64,000 bases of DNA from Streptomyces caelestis (GCF_001279005.1 NZ_LGCN01000063.1:94087-158086), one strand, 5' to 3'; shown: positions 1 through 9,405, numbered from the stretch's first letter. The notes: generated by a model not told the origin, from the letters alone. Numbers and translations are program-made.

Positions 1-3000
1 CGACGCCTCATGACGGAAACGAGCCCGACGGCAGAACCCACCGCCGCCCCACCGAGGCCGACTGGGAGTTGCTCGCCCTCGACGAGCTGGCCGAGCTGGC
101 CTGGCTGCCGGCCTCCGGTAACGCGTTCGCGCCCGGTTCCGATCACCGGAAGTCCTGGGACGACCTGATCCTCTACCCGGACCTCCAGGAGGCGATCGAG
201 CGCCTGAACCCGGACCTCCCCCCGGACGCCGTCCGCGAAGCCGTGGTGACCGCCGCCACCCCCGGCTCCCAGGACACCTACGAGGAGAACCGGGCCGCCC
301 ACCGCCACCTCACCACCGGCATACGCTCGGTCACCTACACCGACTCCCACGGCGCCGAGCACAACCCCACCATCCGCCTCCTCGACCTGGACGACCCGGA
401 CGCGAACACCTACCGCGCCCTGAACCAGGTCACGGTGATCGACGGCGACAGGAACCGCCGCTTCGACGTCATCCTGTACGTCAACGGCCTACCCCTCGCC
501 GCCATCGAGCTGAAGCGCGCCGGCGACGAGGACGCGACGCTCCAGACGGCCCACGCCCAGGTGGCACGGTACGTCCAGGAGTTCCCGACCGCCTTCCGCT
601 ACAACGCGGTCGTCCTGCTCTCCGACGGCATCACCGCGAAGTACGGCACCCCGTTCACTCCGTACGAGCACTTCGCCCCGTGGAACACGGACGAGTTCGG
701 CGCCCGCGTCGACCCGCTGACCGCCGACGGCTTCTCGGAGTCGGGGCAGAACCTGGCACTGCACGGCCTGTTCACCCAGTCCCGCTTCCTCGAACTGATC
801 CAGTCCTTCATCAACTTCGTCCCGTCGAAGCGGATGAAGCGGATCGCGAAGCCGCACCAGTACCACGCGGTCACCCGCGCCGCCGACGCCGTTCGCACCG
901 CATCGGCGAGCGACGGCAAGGCCGGCGTCGTCTGGCACACCCAGGGGTCCGGCAAGTCGGAGGAGATGGTCCTCACCACGACCATGGTGATGAGGGACCC
1001 GGCCCTGCTGAACCCCACCGTCGTGGTCATCACAGACCGTACGGACCTCGACGACCAGCTCTACTCGACGTTCCAGGAGAGCGAGATCCTCCCGGAGACG
1101 CCGAAGCAGGTCGTCACCCGTGCCGAACTGCGGGAGGAGCTCGCGGCGAAGAGGACGGGAGGGATCCTCTTCACCACGCTCCAGAAGTTCGGCAAGACCA
1201 AGGAGGAACGGGAGTCGGGCACCGACCACCCGATGCTCTCCGACCGCCGGAACATCGTCGTGATCGTCGACGAGGCCCACCGCAGCCACTACGACGACCT
1301 CAACGGCCTCGCCCGCCACCTGCGCGACGCGCTCCCGCACGCCACGCTGCTCGCCTTCACCGGCACCCCGATCTCGGAGGCCGACCGCAACACCCGCGAG
1401 GTGTTCGGCGACTACATCGACGTCTACGACCTCAAGCGGGCCGCCGACGACGGCGCGACCGTGAAGGTCTACCACGAGAGCCGTGTGATCCAGCTCGTCC
1501 TGGACCGCGACGTCGACCCGACGACTATCGACGAGGAGGCCGACCGCATCACCGACGGCCTCGACGACACCGAGCGCCGTCGCGTCGAACAGGCCGTGGC
1601 GACGATGAACGCCATGTACGGTGCGCCGGCCCGGATACGCGATCTCGCGGCCGACCTGGTGGAGCACTGGGAGGCCCGCCGCGAGCGGATGAAGCCGTTC
1701 GTCGGCGCCTCCGAGTTGGGCGGGGCGCCCGGCAAGGCGATGGTGGTGTGCGCGACCCGCGAGATCTGTGTCCGCGTCTACGACGCTCTGCGCGAGCTGC
1801 GCCCCGAGTGGCACAGCGACGAGTTCGAGAAGGGCACGATGAAGATCGTCTTCTCCTCGAACTCCCGCAAGGACTCGGACGCCCTGCTCGACCACGCGCT
1901 GACCGACAGCCGCCGCAAGGCCGTCATCAACCGGGCCAAGGACCCCGACGACGAGCTGGAGCTGCTCATCGTCAACAACATGCTGCTGACCGGCTTCGAC
2001 GCCCCGCCGATCCACACCATGTACCTGGACCGGCCGCTCAAGGGCGCCAACCTGATGCAGGCCCTGGCCCGCGTCAACCGCCGCTTCCGCGGCAAGGAGG
2101 ACGGCCTCCTCGTCGGCTACGCCCCGCTGACGGAGAACCTCCAGCGGGCCATCGCCGAGTACACCGAGGCCGACCAGCGCGACCGCACCCTCGGCCAGGA
2201 CGTCGAGCGCGCACTGGACGAGCTGCGCAACGAGTACGACATCCTCACCGGCATTCTGCGCGGCTTCGCGTGGGAACCCCTGCTCGACCGCCCCGGCCCC
2301 CGCGCCTTCGTCGACGCGGCCCTGAAGACCGCCAACCACCTGCGCGACCCCCGCACCAAGGGCAACAACCCCGACCTGCTCGACGACCCGCGCCAGACCC
2401 TGGGCCGCCGCTTCCGCGACCACGCCTACCGGCTGGAGCGCTTCTGGGCGCTGGCGGGCAGCTCGAAGGAGGTGGGGGAGCGGTTCGCGGACACGCCGGC
2501 CTGGAAGCGGCACATCCAGTTCTTCGTCGAGGTCCGCGCCTACATGGCCAAGCTGGATGCCATGGAACGCGAGGCACGCGGCCTCCCGGTGGCCCGCGAC
2601 GTCGAGCTGTACCTCTCCCAGCTCACGTCGTCCGTCGTGGAGACGGGCGGAGTGACGGACCTCTTCGCCGAGGCCGGGCTGGAGACCGCCGACCTCACCC
2701 ACCTCACCGACGCGCTCGTCGCCCAGCTCCAGCAGAGCGCCACCCCGCACCTGGCGGCCGAGGCGCTGCGGCGGCTCGTCGAGCGGAAGATGCGCGAGGT
2801 CACCCGGCACAACATCGTCCGGCAGACCACGTTCTCCGAGCGCCTCCAGGACCTGATGGTGCGCTACATGCGCCAGCAGTACACCAGCGCCGAACTCATC
2901 GCCAAGCTCGTCGAGATGGCCAAGGACGTCATGGCCGACGCGAGCCGGGGGGAGAAGTTCGCTCCGCCCCTGGACTGGCGCGAACTCGCCTTCTACGACG

Positions 3001-3272
3001 CCGTAGCCGACCACGGAACGGCCCGCTCGCTCATGGGCGACGAGGTCCTGGCGGGCATCGCCCGTGAACTCGTCGCCGAGGTCCGCCGCCAGCTCAAGCC
3101 CGACTGGATCGCCCGCGAGTCCGTCCGCGCCCGTCTGCGCAGCACCATCAAGCGCCTCCTGGCCCGCAACAAGTACCCGCCGGACCAGCAGAAGGAGGCC
3201 ATCGACCTGGTCCTCCGTCAGATGGAGCACTTTGCCAACGAGTGGTCCACCAAGGGAGAGATCGACAGCTGA
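1..3272 (+). CDS. hsdR: Type I restriction endonuclease, R (HsdR) subunit, 5' partial
   Basis: This is the motor and nuclease subunit of a type I restriction-modification complex, which translocates and cleaves unmodified DNA. The frame is open to the window edge and reads EADWELLALDELAEL upstream of the first in-window start (TTG at 69), a sequence typical of HsdR N-termini, so the true start lies just outside. Motifs in order: the nuclease core FDVILYVNGLPLAAIELKR near 460-515 (D...ExK), Walker A QGSGKS near 945, VITDRTDLDDQL, the DEAH box VDEAHRSHYDDL near 1265, FTGTPI near 1360, and motif VI QALARVNRRFRGK near 2060-2097. Over 1060 residues are present, normal for the family. The hsdM and hsdS partners are not in the window and should lie upstream. 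All helicase motifs are intact. Confidence 0.95.
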   Translation, partial: TPHDGNEPDGRTHRRPTEADWELLALDELAELAWLPASGNAFAPGSDHRKSWDDLILYPDLQEAIERLNPDLPPDAVREAVVTAATPGSQDTYEENRAAHRHLTTGIRSVTYTDSHGAEHNPTIRLLDLDDPDANTYRALNQVTVIDGDRNRRFDVILYVNGLPLAAIELKRAGDEDATLQTAHAQVARYVQEFPTAFRYNAVVLLSDGITAKYGTPFTPYEHFAPWNTDEFGARVDPLTADGFSESGQNLALHGLFTQSRFLELIQSFINFVPSKRMKRIAKPHQYHAVTRAADAVRTASASDGKAGVVWHTQGSGKSEEMVLTTTMVMRDPALLNPTVVVITDRTDLDDQLYSTFQESEILPETPKQVVTRAELREELAAKRTGGILFTTLQKFGKTKEERESGTDHPMLSDRRNIVVIVDEAHRSHYDDLNGLARHLRDALPHATLLAFTGTPISEADRNTREVFGDYIDVYDLKRAADDGATVKVYHESRVIQLVLDRDVDPTTIDEEADRITDGLDDTERRRVEQAVATMNAMYGAPARIRDLAADLVEHWEARRERMKPFVGASELGGAPGKAMVVCATREICVRVYDALRELRPEWHSDEFEKGTMKIVFSSNSRKDSDALLDHALTDSRRKAVINRAKDPDDELELLIVNNMLLTGFDAPPIHTMYLDRPLKGANLMQALARVNRRFRGKEDGLLVGYAPLTENLQRAIAEYTEADQRDRTLGQDVERALDELRNEYDILTGILRGFAWEPLLDRPGPRAFVDAALKTANHLRDPRTKGNNPDLLDDPRQTLGRRFRDHAYRLERFWALAGSSKEVGERFADTPAWKRHIQFFVEVRAYMAKLDAMEREARGLPVARDVELYLSQLTSSVVETGGVTDLFAEAGLETADLTHLTDALVAQLQQSATPHLAAEALRRLVERKMREVTRHNIVRQTTFSERLQDLMVRYMRQQYTSAELIAKLVEMAKDVMADASRGEKFAPPLDWRELAFYDAVADHGTARSLMGDEVLAGIARELVAEVRRQLKPDWIARESVRARLRSTIKRLLARNKYPPDQQKEAIDLVLRQMEHFANEWSTKGEIDS

Positions 3273-3347
3273 GCTGTCCTCACCGACTCACCGGAATTCT
3301 GGAGACATACAGGGAGGTAGTTCCTCCCGGAAGGTCAGGTTTATTTC

Positions 3348-4181
3348 ATGGCGGGTAAAGAGATGGAAGACCCGGGGTCGCATTTCTCCACGGTGCTGGT
3401 CGCTGCCGCGAAACTTCCGGGTGTGCGTATCAACAGGGAGACGTACCTTCGAAAGGCGCTGTCCCGCCACTGCTCCGAAGAGCAGATCAAGCAAGCGATC
3501 GAAGAGACCCCGGCGGCGGCGGGTATCCCCCTCGACATTCTGGAGAAGGCGGCCAACGACTCCATCAAGTACGAGACCGCCAAGGTCAGCGCCGCTTCCG
3601 CGGCAGCCGGCCTGCCCGGCCTGCTCTTCCTTCCCGCCACCGTCCCCGCCGACCTGGCGCAGTACATGGGTCACATGCTGCGCATCTCGCAGAAGCTCGC
3701 CTACCTCTACAGTTGGCCCGACCTGTTCTCCGGCGACGACATGGACGACGCGACCGAGGGAGTGCTCACACTCTTCGTCGGCGTGATGTTCGGCGCCCAC
3801 ACGGCGACCACTGCGATCGGGAAGGTCGCGGAGGAGATGTCGAAGCACGTCGCCAAGAGCCTTCCCAAGAAGGCACTCACGAAGGGGATCATCTACCCCC
3901 TCGTGAAGAAGATCGCCGGTCACCTCGGTAAGGAGATGACGAAGCAGACCTTCGCAAGGACGGTCTCCAAGGCGGTCCCCGTCGTCGGCGCCGTCGTTTC
4001 CGGCGGTCTCACGTTCGCGACCTTCCGCCCCATGGCGAAGAAGCTGAAGAACCACCTCGCCGGGCTGGACATGACGAAACCCGCCCCGCGGGTCGAGGAC
4101 TTCGAGGTTGTGCTGGAGCGCGAGCCCTCCGCTACGGACTACGTCGAGCGGTCCGACGGGGACGACACTGCCTCCAAGTAG
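3348..4181 (+). CDS. EcsC-like membrane-associated protein, function unknown
   Basis: A 277-aa protein starting with ATG 75 bp after hsdR, on the same strand. An Ala/Gly/Pro-rich hydrophobic stretch around residues 78-110 (AGLPGLLFLPATVPADLAQY) is followed by IAQKLAYLYSW-like sequence. A second hydrophobic part at about 215-235 reads VPVVGAVVSGGLTFATFRPMA. This pattern resembles EcsC-family proteins, which are membrane-associated and of unknown role. I see no signal peptide and no catalytic motif. Its place directly behind hsdR suggests co-transcription with the restriction locus, perhaps as an accessory gene, but this is inference. Upstream, GGAGG near 3311 is too far to be the obvious ribosome site. 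Confidence 0.6.
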   Translation: MAGKEMEDPGSHFSTVLVAAAKLPGVRINRETYLRKALSRHCSEEQIKQAIEETPAAAGIPLDILEKAANDSIKYETAKVSAASAAAGLPGLLFLPATVPADLAQYMGHMLRISQKLAYLYSWPDLFSGDDMDDATEGVLTLFVGVMFGAHTATTAIGKVAEEMSKHVAKSLPKKALTKGIIYPLVKKIAGHLGKEMTKQTFARTVSKAVPVVGAVVSGGLTFATFRPMAKKLKNHLAGLDMTKPAPRVEDFEVVLEREPSATDYVERSDGDDTASK

Positions 4182-4243
4182 AGAGCCCTCAGCTGACGCA
4201 TCCTGGGCATCGTGCCCCCGGATGCGTCAGCTGCGGCCCAGCC

Positions 4244-4459
4244 TCAGACGCGCCGTTCCGACGAGGTCAACCCGATGAGGCCCGCCCATGCCTCACGGGA
4301 GACAGTGAGTACGGGACCGGCGTCAGCCTTCGAGTCACGGACGTGCACAACTGCCGTAGCAGCCGCGACCTCTACGCAATCGCCGCCCTCGGCTCCGCTG
4401 TAGCTGCTCTTGAACCAGGCGAGGCCGGACGCGGCGGTCGAGGACTCAGCGTTGTTCAT
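4244..4459 (-). CDS. DUF397 small protein
   Basis: A 71-aa protein with the DUF397 signature: WFKSSYSGAEGGDCVEVA near residues 15-32, then VHVRDSKADAGPVL and a C-terminal W/F-containing segment. The ATG overlaps the stop codon of the upstream HTH regulator by 4 bases (ATGA type), indicating translational coupling. In Streptomyces, DUF397 proteins sit beside WhiJ-type regulators and are thought to act with them, possibly as a small partner in a toxin-antitoxin-like or developmental switch. The biochemical role is unproven. Confidence 0.92.
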   Translation of the reverse strand: MNNAESSTAASGLAWFKSSYSGAEGGDCVEVAAATAVVHVRDSKADAGPVLTVSREAWAGLIGLTSSERRV

Positions 4460-5403
4460 AGCGATCCCAGCACCCCTTCGATGAACGTCAGTGACTCTCG
4501 CGCGGTGAGAGCCTGTGATCGGATGATCCCATAGCGGGCGGCGGTGAGAGTCGTCTGTTCCGGGTCCGTCTGCAGAGCGCTGGTTCCCTGGGCCTCGGCG
4601 TATACGAACTTCTTGCCGTCCTTGCGTGTGACGATCGTGAACGGCCCGTCCACACCCGCACTTTCCTCGCAGGAGAGGGGCATGATCTGGATGACGACGT
4701 TCGGCTTCTGGCCCATCAGGAGCAGGTGCTCCAACTGCCCGCGCAGCACCTCTCTTCCGCCGTACGGACGCCGCAGTACCGACTCGTCCATCACAAAGCT
4801 CAGCAACGGCGCAGGCCAGCGGTCGAAAATTTCCTGCCGAACCAGTCGTGCCGCCACTCGCTGCTCGATGGTCTCCGGGTCCAGGACCGGTCGCCGCATT
4901 CCCAGCAGCGCTCTCATGTACTCCTCAGTCTGAAGCAGGCCCTTGACCACGAGGGTGTCGTATGAGACCAGCTCAACGGCCTCCTTCTCCAGCACCGCCA
5001 TCCCCTGAAAGAACCCCGGATACTGGGCCCGCTCCACCTGCTCCTTCCACAGGCACAGCAACCCGCCCGCCCCCAGCACCTCATCCGCCCGCTCGATCGT
5101 CCGGGGCGTCGGAATCCTCCGCCCCTGCTCGAACGACGCGATGGTGGACGCCGAGTACCCGAGCCGCCGGCCGAACTCCTCGCGCTCCAGCCCCTCCCGC
5201 ACCCGCAGCGTCTTCATGGTCTGCCCGAACGCGACCACGACACCCCGCCCGGCCTCGTCCTCCGGCCGCCGCCCGGCCCCGCCGTCGTTCTCCCACCCGT
5301 CCCCGAGACTCACGACCGCCGCTCCCGCACCGCCGCCGTCGCCGTGCTCACGCTCCCCGGAAACCACCTCGGCCCCGGCCTCCGCACCCGTGCGCTCCGC
5401 CAT
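4456..5403 (-). CDS. WhiJ-like XRE regulator (HTH + DUF5753)
   Basis: The N-terminal half holds a helix-turn-helix of XRE type (QTMKTLRVREGLEREEFGRR, then LGYSASTIASFEQGRRIPT). The rest is the DUF5753 ligand-like domain (PGFFQGMAVLEKEAVELVSY, VVKGLLQTEEYMRAL, VIQIMPLSCEESAGVDGPF). I chose the ATG at 5403, giving 315 aa. Several GTG codons closer to the HTH are possible, because the 55 residues before it are low complexity and unlike the family core. The gene is coupled to the DUF397 gene downstream and divergent from an anti-sigma-like ATPase. This trio resembles the S. coelicolor whiJ and abaA loci, where such regulators affect development and antibiotic production. Confidence 0.88.
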   Translation of the reverse strand: MAERTGAEAGAEVVSGEREHGDGGGAGAAVVSLGDGWENDGGAGRRPEDEAGRGVVVAFGQTMKTLRVREGLEREEFGRRLGYSASTIASFEQGRRIPTPRTIERADEVLGAGGLLCLWKEQVERAQYPGFFQGMAVLEKEAVELVSYDTLVVKGLLQTEEYMRALLGMRRPVLDPETIEQRVAARLVRQEIFDRWPAPLLSFVMDESVLRRPYGGREVLRGQLEHLLLMGQKPNVVIQIMPLSCEESAGVDGPFTIVTRKDGKKFVYAEAQGTSALQTDPEQTTLTAARYGIIRSQALTARESLTFIEGVLGSL

Positions 5404-5544
5404 GTCCACCACCGCCTTCTCTCGCTCAACGCCCCCGCAAGGGGCGCCGTCACGGCGCACAGCGCCGACACGCGCGTACAACACGGGTACAGCCGCCCCC
5501 TGTCGCTGCGTCACCACTGGTCACGCTACGCGACCGACGGGACC

Positions 5545-6159
5545 GTGAGAGTCGTGACGACGAAACCCATCAATCCCACCGACACCACCCAACCCACCAC
5601 CCCCTGCACCCCCTTGAAGGCGTCCTCGCCACCGGGCCCCGCCTTCGAGATGCGCTTCACCTCCACCCCGCGCGGCGCCCGTCTCGCCCGCCGCCTCGCG
5701 GCCGTCCGCCTGGACGCGTGGGGCATCCCGTACGGCACCGACCCGCACGACGCGATCGTGCTGATCGTCGCCGAACTCACCGCGAACGCCGTGAGCCACG
5801 GCCACGTCCCCGGCCGGGACTTCCACCTCCGCCTCCACGCCACTCCCGACGGCCGCGCCGTACGCGTCGAGGTCACCGACACCCGCACCGAACGCCACCC
5901 CTGCCGCCCCGCCCTCCCGGAGAACACCGCCAGCGTCGAGGAGACCGGCCGTGGACTGCTCCTCGTGTCGCAGCTCGCGGCCCGCTGGGACTGGCACCCG
6001 CGCCCGGACGGCCCGGGCAAGACCGTCTGGGCGGAGTACGAGCAGGTACGCGCCGCTCTGCGGGAGTGGAACGGCTATGACCCCGGTGTGCGCGAGCAGG
6101 CCGCGTTGGACGCCGAATTGGACAGACGGATCGGTGAGGCGAGGGAGCGAACCAACTGA
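5545..6159 (+). CDS. Anti-sigma-factor-like ATP-binding protein (HATPase_c_2)
   Basis: A protein of about 204 aa with the GHKL/RsbW-type ATPase fold. The N box is IVAELTANAVSHG, and a G2-type motif GRGLLLVSQLAARW sits near residues 135-150. This is the usual single-domain serine-kinase-like or anti-sigma-like ATPase found next to WhiJ-type regulators. GTG at 5545 or 5554 is likely; the ATG at 5650 just before FTSTPRGARLARR would give a shorter, more typical N-terminus. The gene is divergent from the HTH regulator, so the 5404-5544 gap probably carries both promoters. A strong hairpin overlaps its stop codon. Confidence 0.8.
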   Translation: MRVVTTKPINPTDTTQPTTPCTPLKASSPPGPAFEMRFTSTPRGARLARRLAAVRLDAWGIPYGTDPHDAIVLIVAELTANAVSHGHVPGRDFHLRLHATPDGRAVRVEVTDTRTERHPCRPALPENTASVEETGRGLLLVSQLAARWDWHPRPDGPGKTVWAEYEQVRAALREWNGYDPGVREQAALDAELDRRIGEARERTN

Positions 6160-6204
6160 TCATCGAGGCGGGTGAACCGGCACTCTCCCCGCCTCGAATG
6201 ATCA
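6157..6204 (+). terminator. Hairpin terminator after ATPase gene
   Basis: Arms TGATCATCGAGGCGGG (6157-6172) and CCCGCCTCGAATGATCA (6188-6204) pair along their whole length with one bulged base and a 15-base loop. The left arm includes the stop codon of the ATPase gene. It probably ends that transcript and separates it from the next gene set. Confidence 0.7.
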
Positions 6205-6223
6205 CTTCGTTGTCGTCAACCGA

Positions 6224-6245
6224 CCTGATAACCGCCGTTATCAGG
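6224..6245. promoter_or_regulatory. Perfect palindrome, possible operator
   Basis: Two 9-base arms, CCTGATAAC and GTTATCAGG, are separated by 4 bases. The site lies 135 bases upstream of the Rad50-like ATPase gene and downstream of the preceding terminator. It is A/T-rich for this genome, and its size and symmetry fit a dimeric repressor site. No regulator gene is adjacent, so the binding protein is unknown. Confidence 0.45.
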
Positions 6246-6379
6246 AAGGAGACATCACACCGCTCCCTTCCGTGCTTACGGTTCCGTTCGTCGACAGGTG
6301 CCCCCAACGGCTCCACCGCCCCGGCGCCTGTCGGTGCTCGCCCCTTCCACGTCAGTACGGGAATCACGGGAGACACCCC

Positions 6380-8821
6380 ATGGACGACGCGACGGACCGG
6401 ACCCCCGACAACGCACTGCCGCTGCCCGAGCTGGTGGAGGCCCGGCTGGCCGGCGACCGGAAGCTCACCGAACCGGCGAAGGTCCTCATCCGCGAGGCAC
6501 TCGGCGACTCCAGGAACGCCGAAGACGGCGCACGCACCTCCGCGGGCCCCCTCTACCTGGGCAAGGTCACCGTCACCGGCTTCCGTGGCGTCGGCTCGGA
6601 GACCCGGCTCAAGCTGAAGCCCAAGCCCGGAGTCACCCTCGTCGTCGGCCGCAACGGCTCCGGCAAGTCGAGCATCGCCGAGGCGATCGAGACCCTGTTC
6701 ACCGGCACCAACGCCCACTGCACCGGCCGGCACCCGAGCCACGCCGTCCGCTGGCGCAATCTGCACCAGGGTGAACGGACCGTCGTCGAGGCCAGGCTGA
6801 CCGTCGAGGGCGACCCGGCGCCGAGCACCCTCACCCGCACTTGGACCGGTGACGCCTTCACCGACTCCGAGGCCGTGCTCAGGCGGCCGGGCCACGGCAC
6901 CGTGCCGCTGGAACAGGCCGGCTGGGAACAGGCGACCCGTGCCCACCGCCCCTTCCTGTCCTACGCAGACCTGGACGACCTGATCAACGGCAAGCCGTCC
7001 GAGATGTACGACAACATCGCCGCGATTCTCGGCCTCGACGCCCTCAACGCCGCCGCGCGACGGCTGACGGCCGCGAAGAAGGAACTCGACGCCGTCGTCA
7101 ACGCCGCGAAGGACAGGAAGCCGCTCCTGCACGCCGCCCTGGAGGAGGTCGGACACGACGACCGGGCGCTCAAGGCCCTGGTGGCGATGGAGGAGAAGGG
7201 CGGGCCCGACCACGCCGTGCTCGACGCCCTGATCGCCGGCGCGTCCACGGCCGACGAGGGCCGACTGCGAGAGGCCCGGCTGGAGGCCGCCGCCGAGGCC
7301 GAGAGCCCCGTCCTCGACCGGGTCGGCGCCGCCGTCGACGCGCTGCGGAGCGCCGTCGCCGACGTCGACGACCTGAAGGGCACCGCGGCCGCCGACGCCC
7401 ACAGCAGGGCCGAACTGCTCCGGGCGGCGCTCCGCCACAGCGACCGCCACGCCGACGGCACGGCCTGCCCGGTCTGCGGCACGGAACAGGCCCTGGACCG
7501 GGAGTGGGCCGCGCGCGCCGAGGCGCAGATCGCCGCCCTCCTCCGTGAGGCCGAGGCCGTACGCGAGGCCGAGGCCCGACTGCGGACCGCGACGCGCGCC
7601 CTGCACGACCTGGTCCTCCCGCCGCGGGAGATCCCGGCCGCGCTCGCCGAACCGTGGCAGGCCTGGGGCGACTGCCGACGGATCACCGACCCCGTCGAAC
7701 TCGCCGAGCGCGCGCTGAAGGCGGCGGTGACGCTGACGGACGCGTGCGCGATCGTGGCCGGGGCGGCGCGCGAGGAACTGGCGGCCATGGACGAACGCTG
7801 GCACGCGGTCGTTGGCCTGCTCGCCGAGTGGACGCACCTCTCCCGGGAGGCCGAGGCGGCAGGGCCCCGCCGGACGGAGGTCAACGCCGCCCTCACCTGG
7901 GTCAAGAAGCTCACGACCGAGGTCCGTGACCTGCGCGTCGACGCCTTCGCCGGCCACACGCAGCGGATCTGGGAGAAGCTGCGCCGGCAGAGCAGCGTCG
8001 ACCTGACCCACGTCGGCCTGCACGGCAGCGAGCGGGCCAACGTCCGCAAGCTGGTCATGGACGTCACCGTCGACGACACCGAGGCCTCCGCCCTCGGCGT
8101 CATGAGCCAGGGCGAACTGCACTCGCTCGCCCTCTCCCTGTTCCTGCCCCGCGCCGCCACGGCCGACAGCCCCTTCGGCTTCGTCGTCATCGACGACCCC
8201 GTGCAGTCCATGGACCCGGCGAAGGTCGACGGCCTGGCCCAGGTGCTCGACGAACTCGGCCGTGACCGGCAGGTCGTCGTCTTCACCCACGACACCCGCC
8301 TCCCGCACGCCTTTCGCGGCCAGGGCCTGCCGGTGACCGTGCTCAAGGTGGAGCGCGGCGAGAAGTCCAAGGTGCACGTCACCTGCGACACCGACCCGGT
8401 CAAGGAGGCCGTCGACAACGCCATGGCCCTCGCCCACACAGAGAACTGCTCCGAGACGGCCCTGCGCCACGTCCTGCCGTCCCTGTGTCGGGAAGCCCTG
8501 GCGACGGCGCTCGTCGAAGCGGCCTGGCTCCGCCGCAACCGCACCGGCTTCCCCGTCGAAGACCTCCAGGCCGCCATCGACACGACCGAACGGCTCCTCC
8601 CGCTCGCGTCCCTCGCCCTCTTCGACGACGGCCCCGTCCACCCCGACGAGGAGGTCCGCGACCGCCTCCGCACCCTCTACGGCCACGAGTGCACGACCCT
8701 CATCCACCAGTGCCAGCAGGGGGCCCACCCCGGCGGCTTCCTCCCGCACGACCCGGTCGCCTTCGTCCGGAGGGTCGAGGCCCTCGCCGCCCGTATCCGC
8801 ACCCCGGAGGCGAACGCCTGA
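6380..8821 (+). CDS. Rad50/SMC-like ATPase with CxxC hook motif
   Basis: An 813-aa protein; ATG at 6380 with GGGAGA about 7 bases upstream. It is an ABC-type DNA-repair-like ATPase split by long helical arms: Walker A GRNGSGKSS (residues 90-98), a single CPVCG motif near 363-367 at the apex of the arms as in a Rad50 zinc hook, the signature MSQGELHSLALSL near 574-586, Walker B FVVIDDPVQSMD near 600-611 and an H-loop VVFTHD near 635. About 170 further residues follow and are not part of the ATPase core. It overlaps the next gene by one base (TGATG), so the two are translationally coupled. It resembles ATPases of phage-defence pairs, but I cannot assign it to a named system. Known Rad50-like enzymes act with a nuclease; none is recognisable beside it unless the C-terminal extension or the small partner supplies that function. 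Confidence 0.8.
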   Translation: MDDATDRTPDNALPLPELVEARLAGDRKLTEPAKVLIREALGDSRNAEDGARTSAGPLYLGKVTVTGFRGVGSETRLKLKPKPGVTLVVGRNGSGKSSIAEAIETLFTGTNAHCTGRHPSHAVRWRNLHQGERTVVEARLTVEGDPAPSTLTRTWTGDAFTDSEAVLRRPGHGTVPLEQAGWEQATRAHRPFLSYADLDDLINGKPSEMYDNIAAILGLDALNAAARRLTAAKKELDAVVNAAKDRKPLLHAALEEVGHDDRALKALVAMEEKGGPDHAVLDALIAGASTADEGRLREARLEAAAEAESPVLDRVGAAVDALRSAVADVDDLKGTAAADAHSRAELLRAALRHSDRHADGTACPVCGTEQALDREWAARAEAQIAALLREAEAVREAEARLRTATRALHDLVLPPREIPAALAEPWQAWGDCRRITDPVELAERALKAAVTLTDACAIVAGAAREELAAMDERWHAVVGLLAEWTHLSREAEAAGPRRTEVNAALTWVKKLTTEVRDLRVDAFAGHTQRIWEKLRRQSSVDLTHVGLHGSERANVRKLVMDVTVDDTEASALGVMSQGELHSLALSLFLPRAATADSPFGFVVIDDPVQSMDPAKVDGLAQVLDELGRDRQVVVFTHDTRLPHAFRGQGLPVTVLKVERGEKSKVHVTCDTDPVKEAVDNAMALAHTENCSETALRHVLPSLCREALATALVEAAWLRRNRTGFPVEDLQAAIDTTERLLPLASLALFDDGPVHPDEEVRDRLRTLYGHECTTLIHQCQQGAHPGGFLPHDPVAFVRRVEALAARIRTPEANA

Positions 8822-9273
8822 TGCCCGCCACCCCCACCGTCGTCGCACTTCTCGCGACCGCTGACGACCTGCTCACCGAAGCCCCGGGTGACGGCGGCCC
8901 GCTGACCCCCGCGGGCCGCGACCGCGGCGCGGCCTACGCCCTCCGCATCGCCCTGGAGGCAGCCGTCGACGCGGCCCTCGCTGCCGAGGAGACGGGACTC
9001 GGCGACCTCCGCAGCATGCGCGCGAAGCTGCTCTGCCTGCACCACTACGCCGGCCCCGCCCGGGCCCGCCGCGCCCACGCCCTCTGGAACCGGCTCAGCG
9101 CGGCCTGCAAGTACCACCACGACGAACTCGGCCCGACCCACGCCCAGGTACGCACCTGGCGGGCAGCCGTCGAGGCCCTCGTCGTGGAACTCGCCGCGCC
9201 CGGAGTGGCCGTGGAGTTCCCGCAGCAGAAGGGATTCGGGAGCCCGCTCCGCAGGGAGACAACGACGCGCTGA
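8821..9273 (+). CDS. 150-aa partner of Rad50-like ATPase, function unknown
   Basis: Starts at ATG 8821, sharing one base with the stop of the ATPase gene, so the two proteins are probably made in fixed ratio. The protein is mostly helical: RDRGAAYALRIALEAAVDAALAAEE in the first half, then LRSMRAKLLCLHHYAG, then LWNRLSAACKYHHDELGP with a conserved-looking KYHHDEL segment, and RTWRAAVEALVVELA. His, Asp and Glu clusters are present, but I recognise no catalytic family. It may be an adaptor or effector of the ATPase. Confidence 0.78.
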   Translation: MPATPTVVALLATADDLLTEAPGDGGPLTPAGRDRGAAYALRIALEAAVDAALAAEETGLGDLRSMRAKLLCLHHYAGPARARRAHALWNRLSAACKYHHDELGPTHAQVRTWRAAVEALVVELAAPGVAVEFPQQKGFGSPLRRETTTR

Positions 9274-9282
9274 GCGGACACG

Positions 9283-9326
9283 CATATCACGGGAACGAGG
9301 GCAACAGGTCCTGACCTGCTGATATG
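9283..9326. promoter_or_regulatory. Nested inverted repeats upstream of HelD-like gene
   Basis: CATATCA (9283-9289) pairs with TGATATG (9320-9326), and inside it CAGGT (9305-9309) pairs with ACCTG (9314-9318). It lies in the 132-base gap between the ATPase pair and the HelD-like gene. It could be a terminator or attenuator for the first two genes, or an operator for the third. Confidence 0.35.
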
Positions 9327-9405
9327 TCGTACGACGTGATAGTTCTGTGAACGGGATCGGGCGCGGTGCGCCCGGAGCGGTCCAGGGACCGTGAGGGAGG
9401 GAACC

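Noticed and set aside
489..3230. A 913-codon open frame antisense to hsdR, and similar long antisense frames at 5873-8848 and 9763-12675
   Set aside because: They come from the G/C third-position bias of the real genes on the other strand. Their translations are low-complexity, Val/Gly/Asp/Arg-rich and match nothing.
9283..9326. A definite Rho-independent terminator after the Rad50-like pair
   Set aside because: The stem is interrupted and has no T-run; kept as an uncertain regulatory site.
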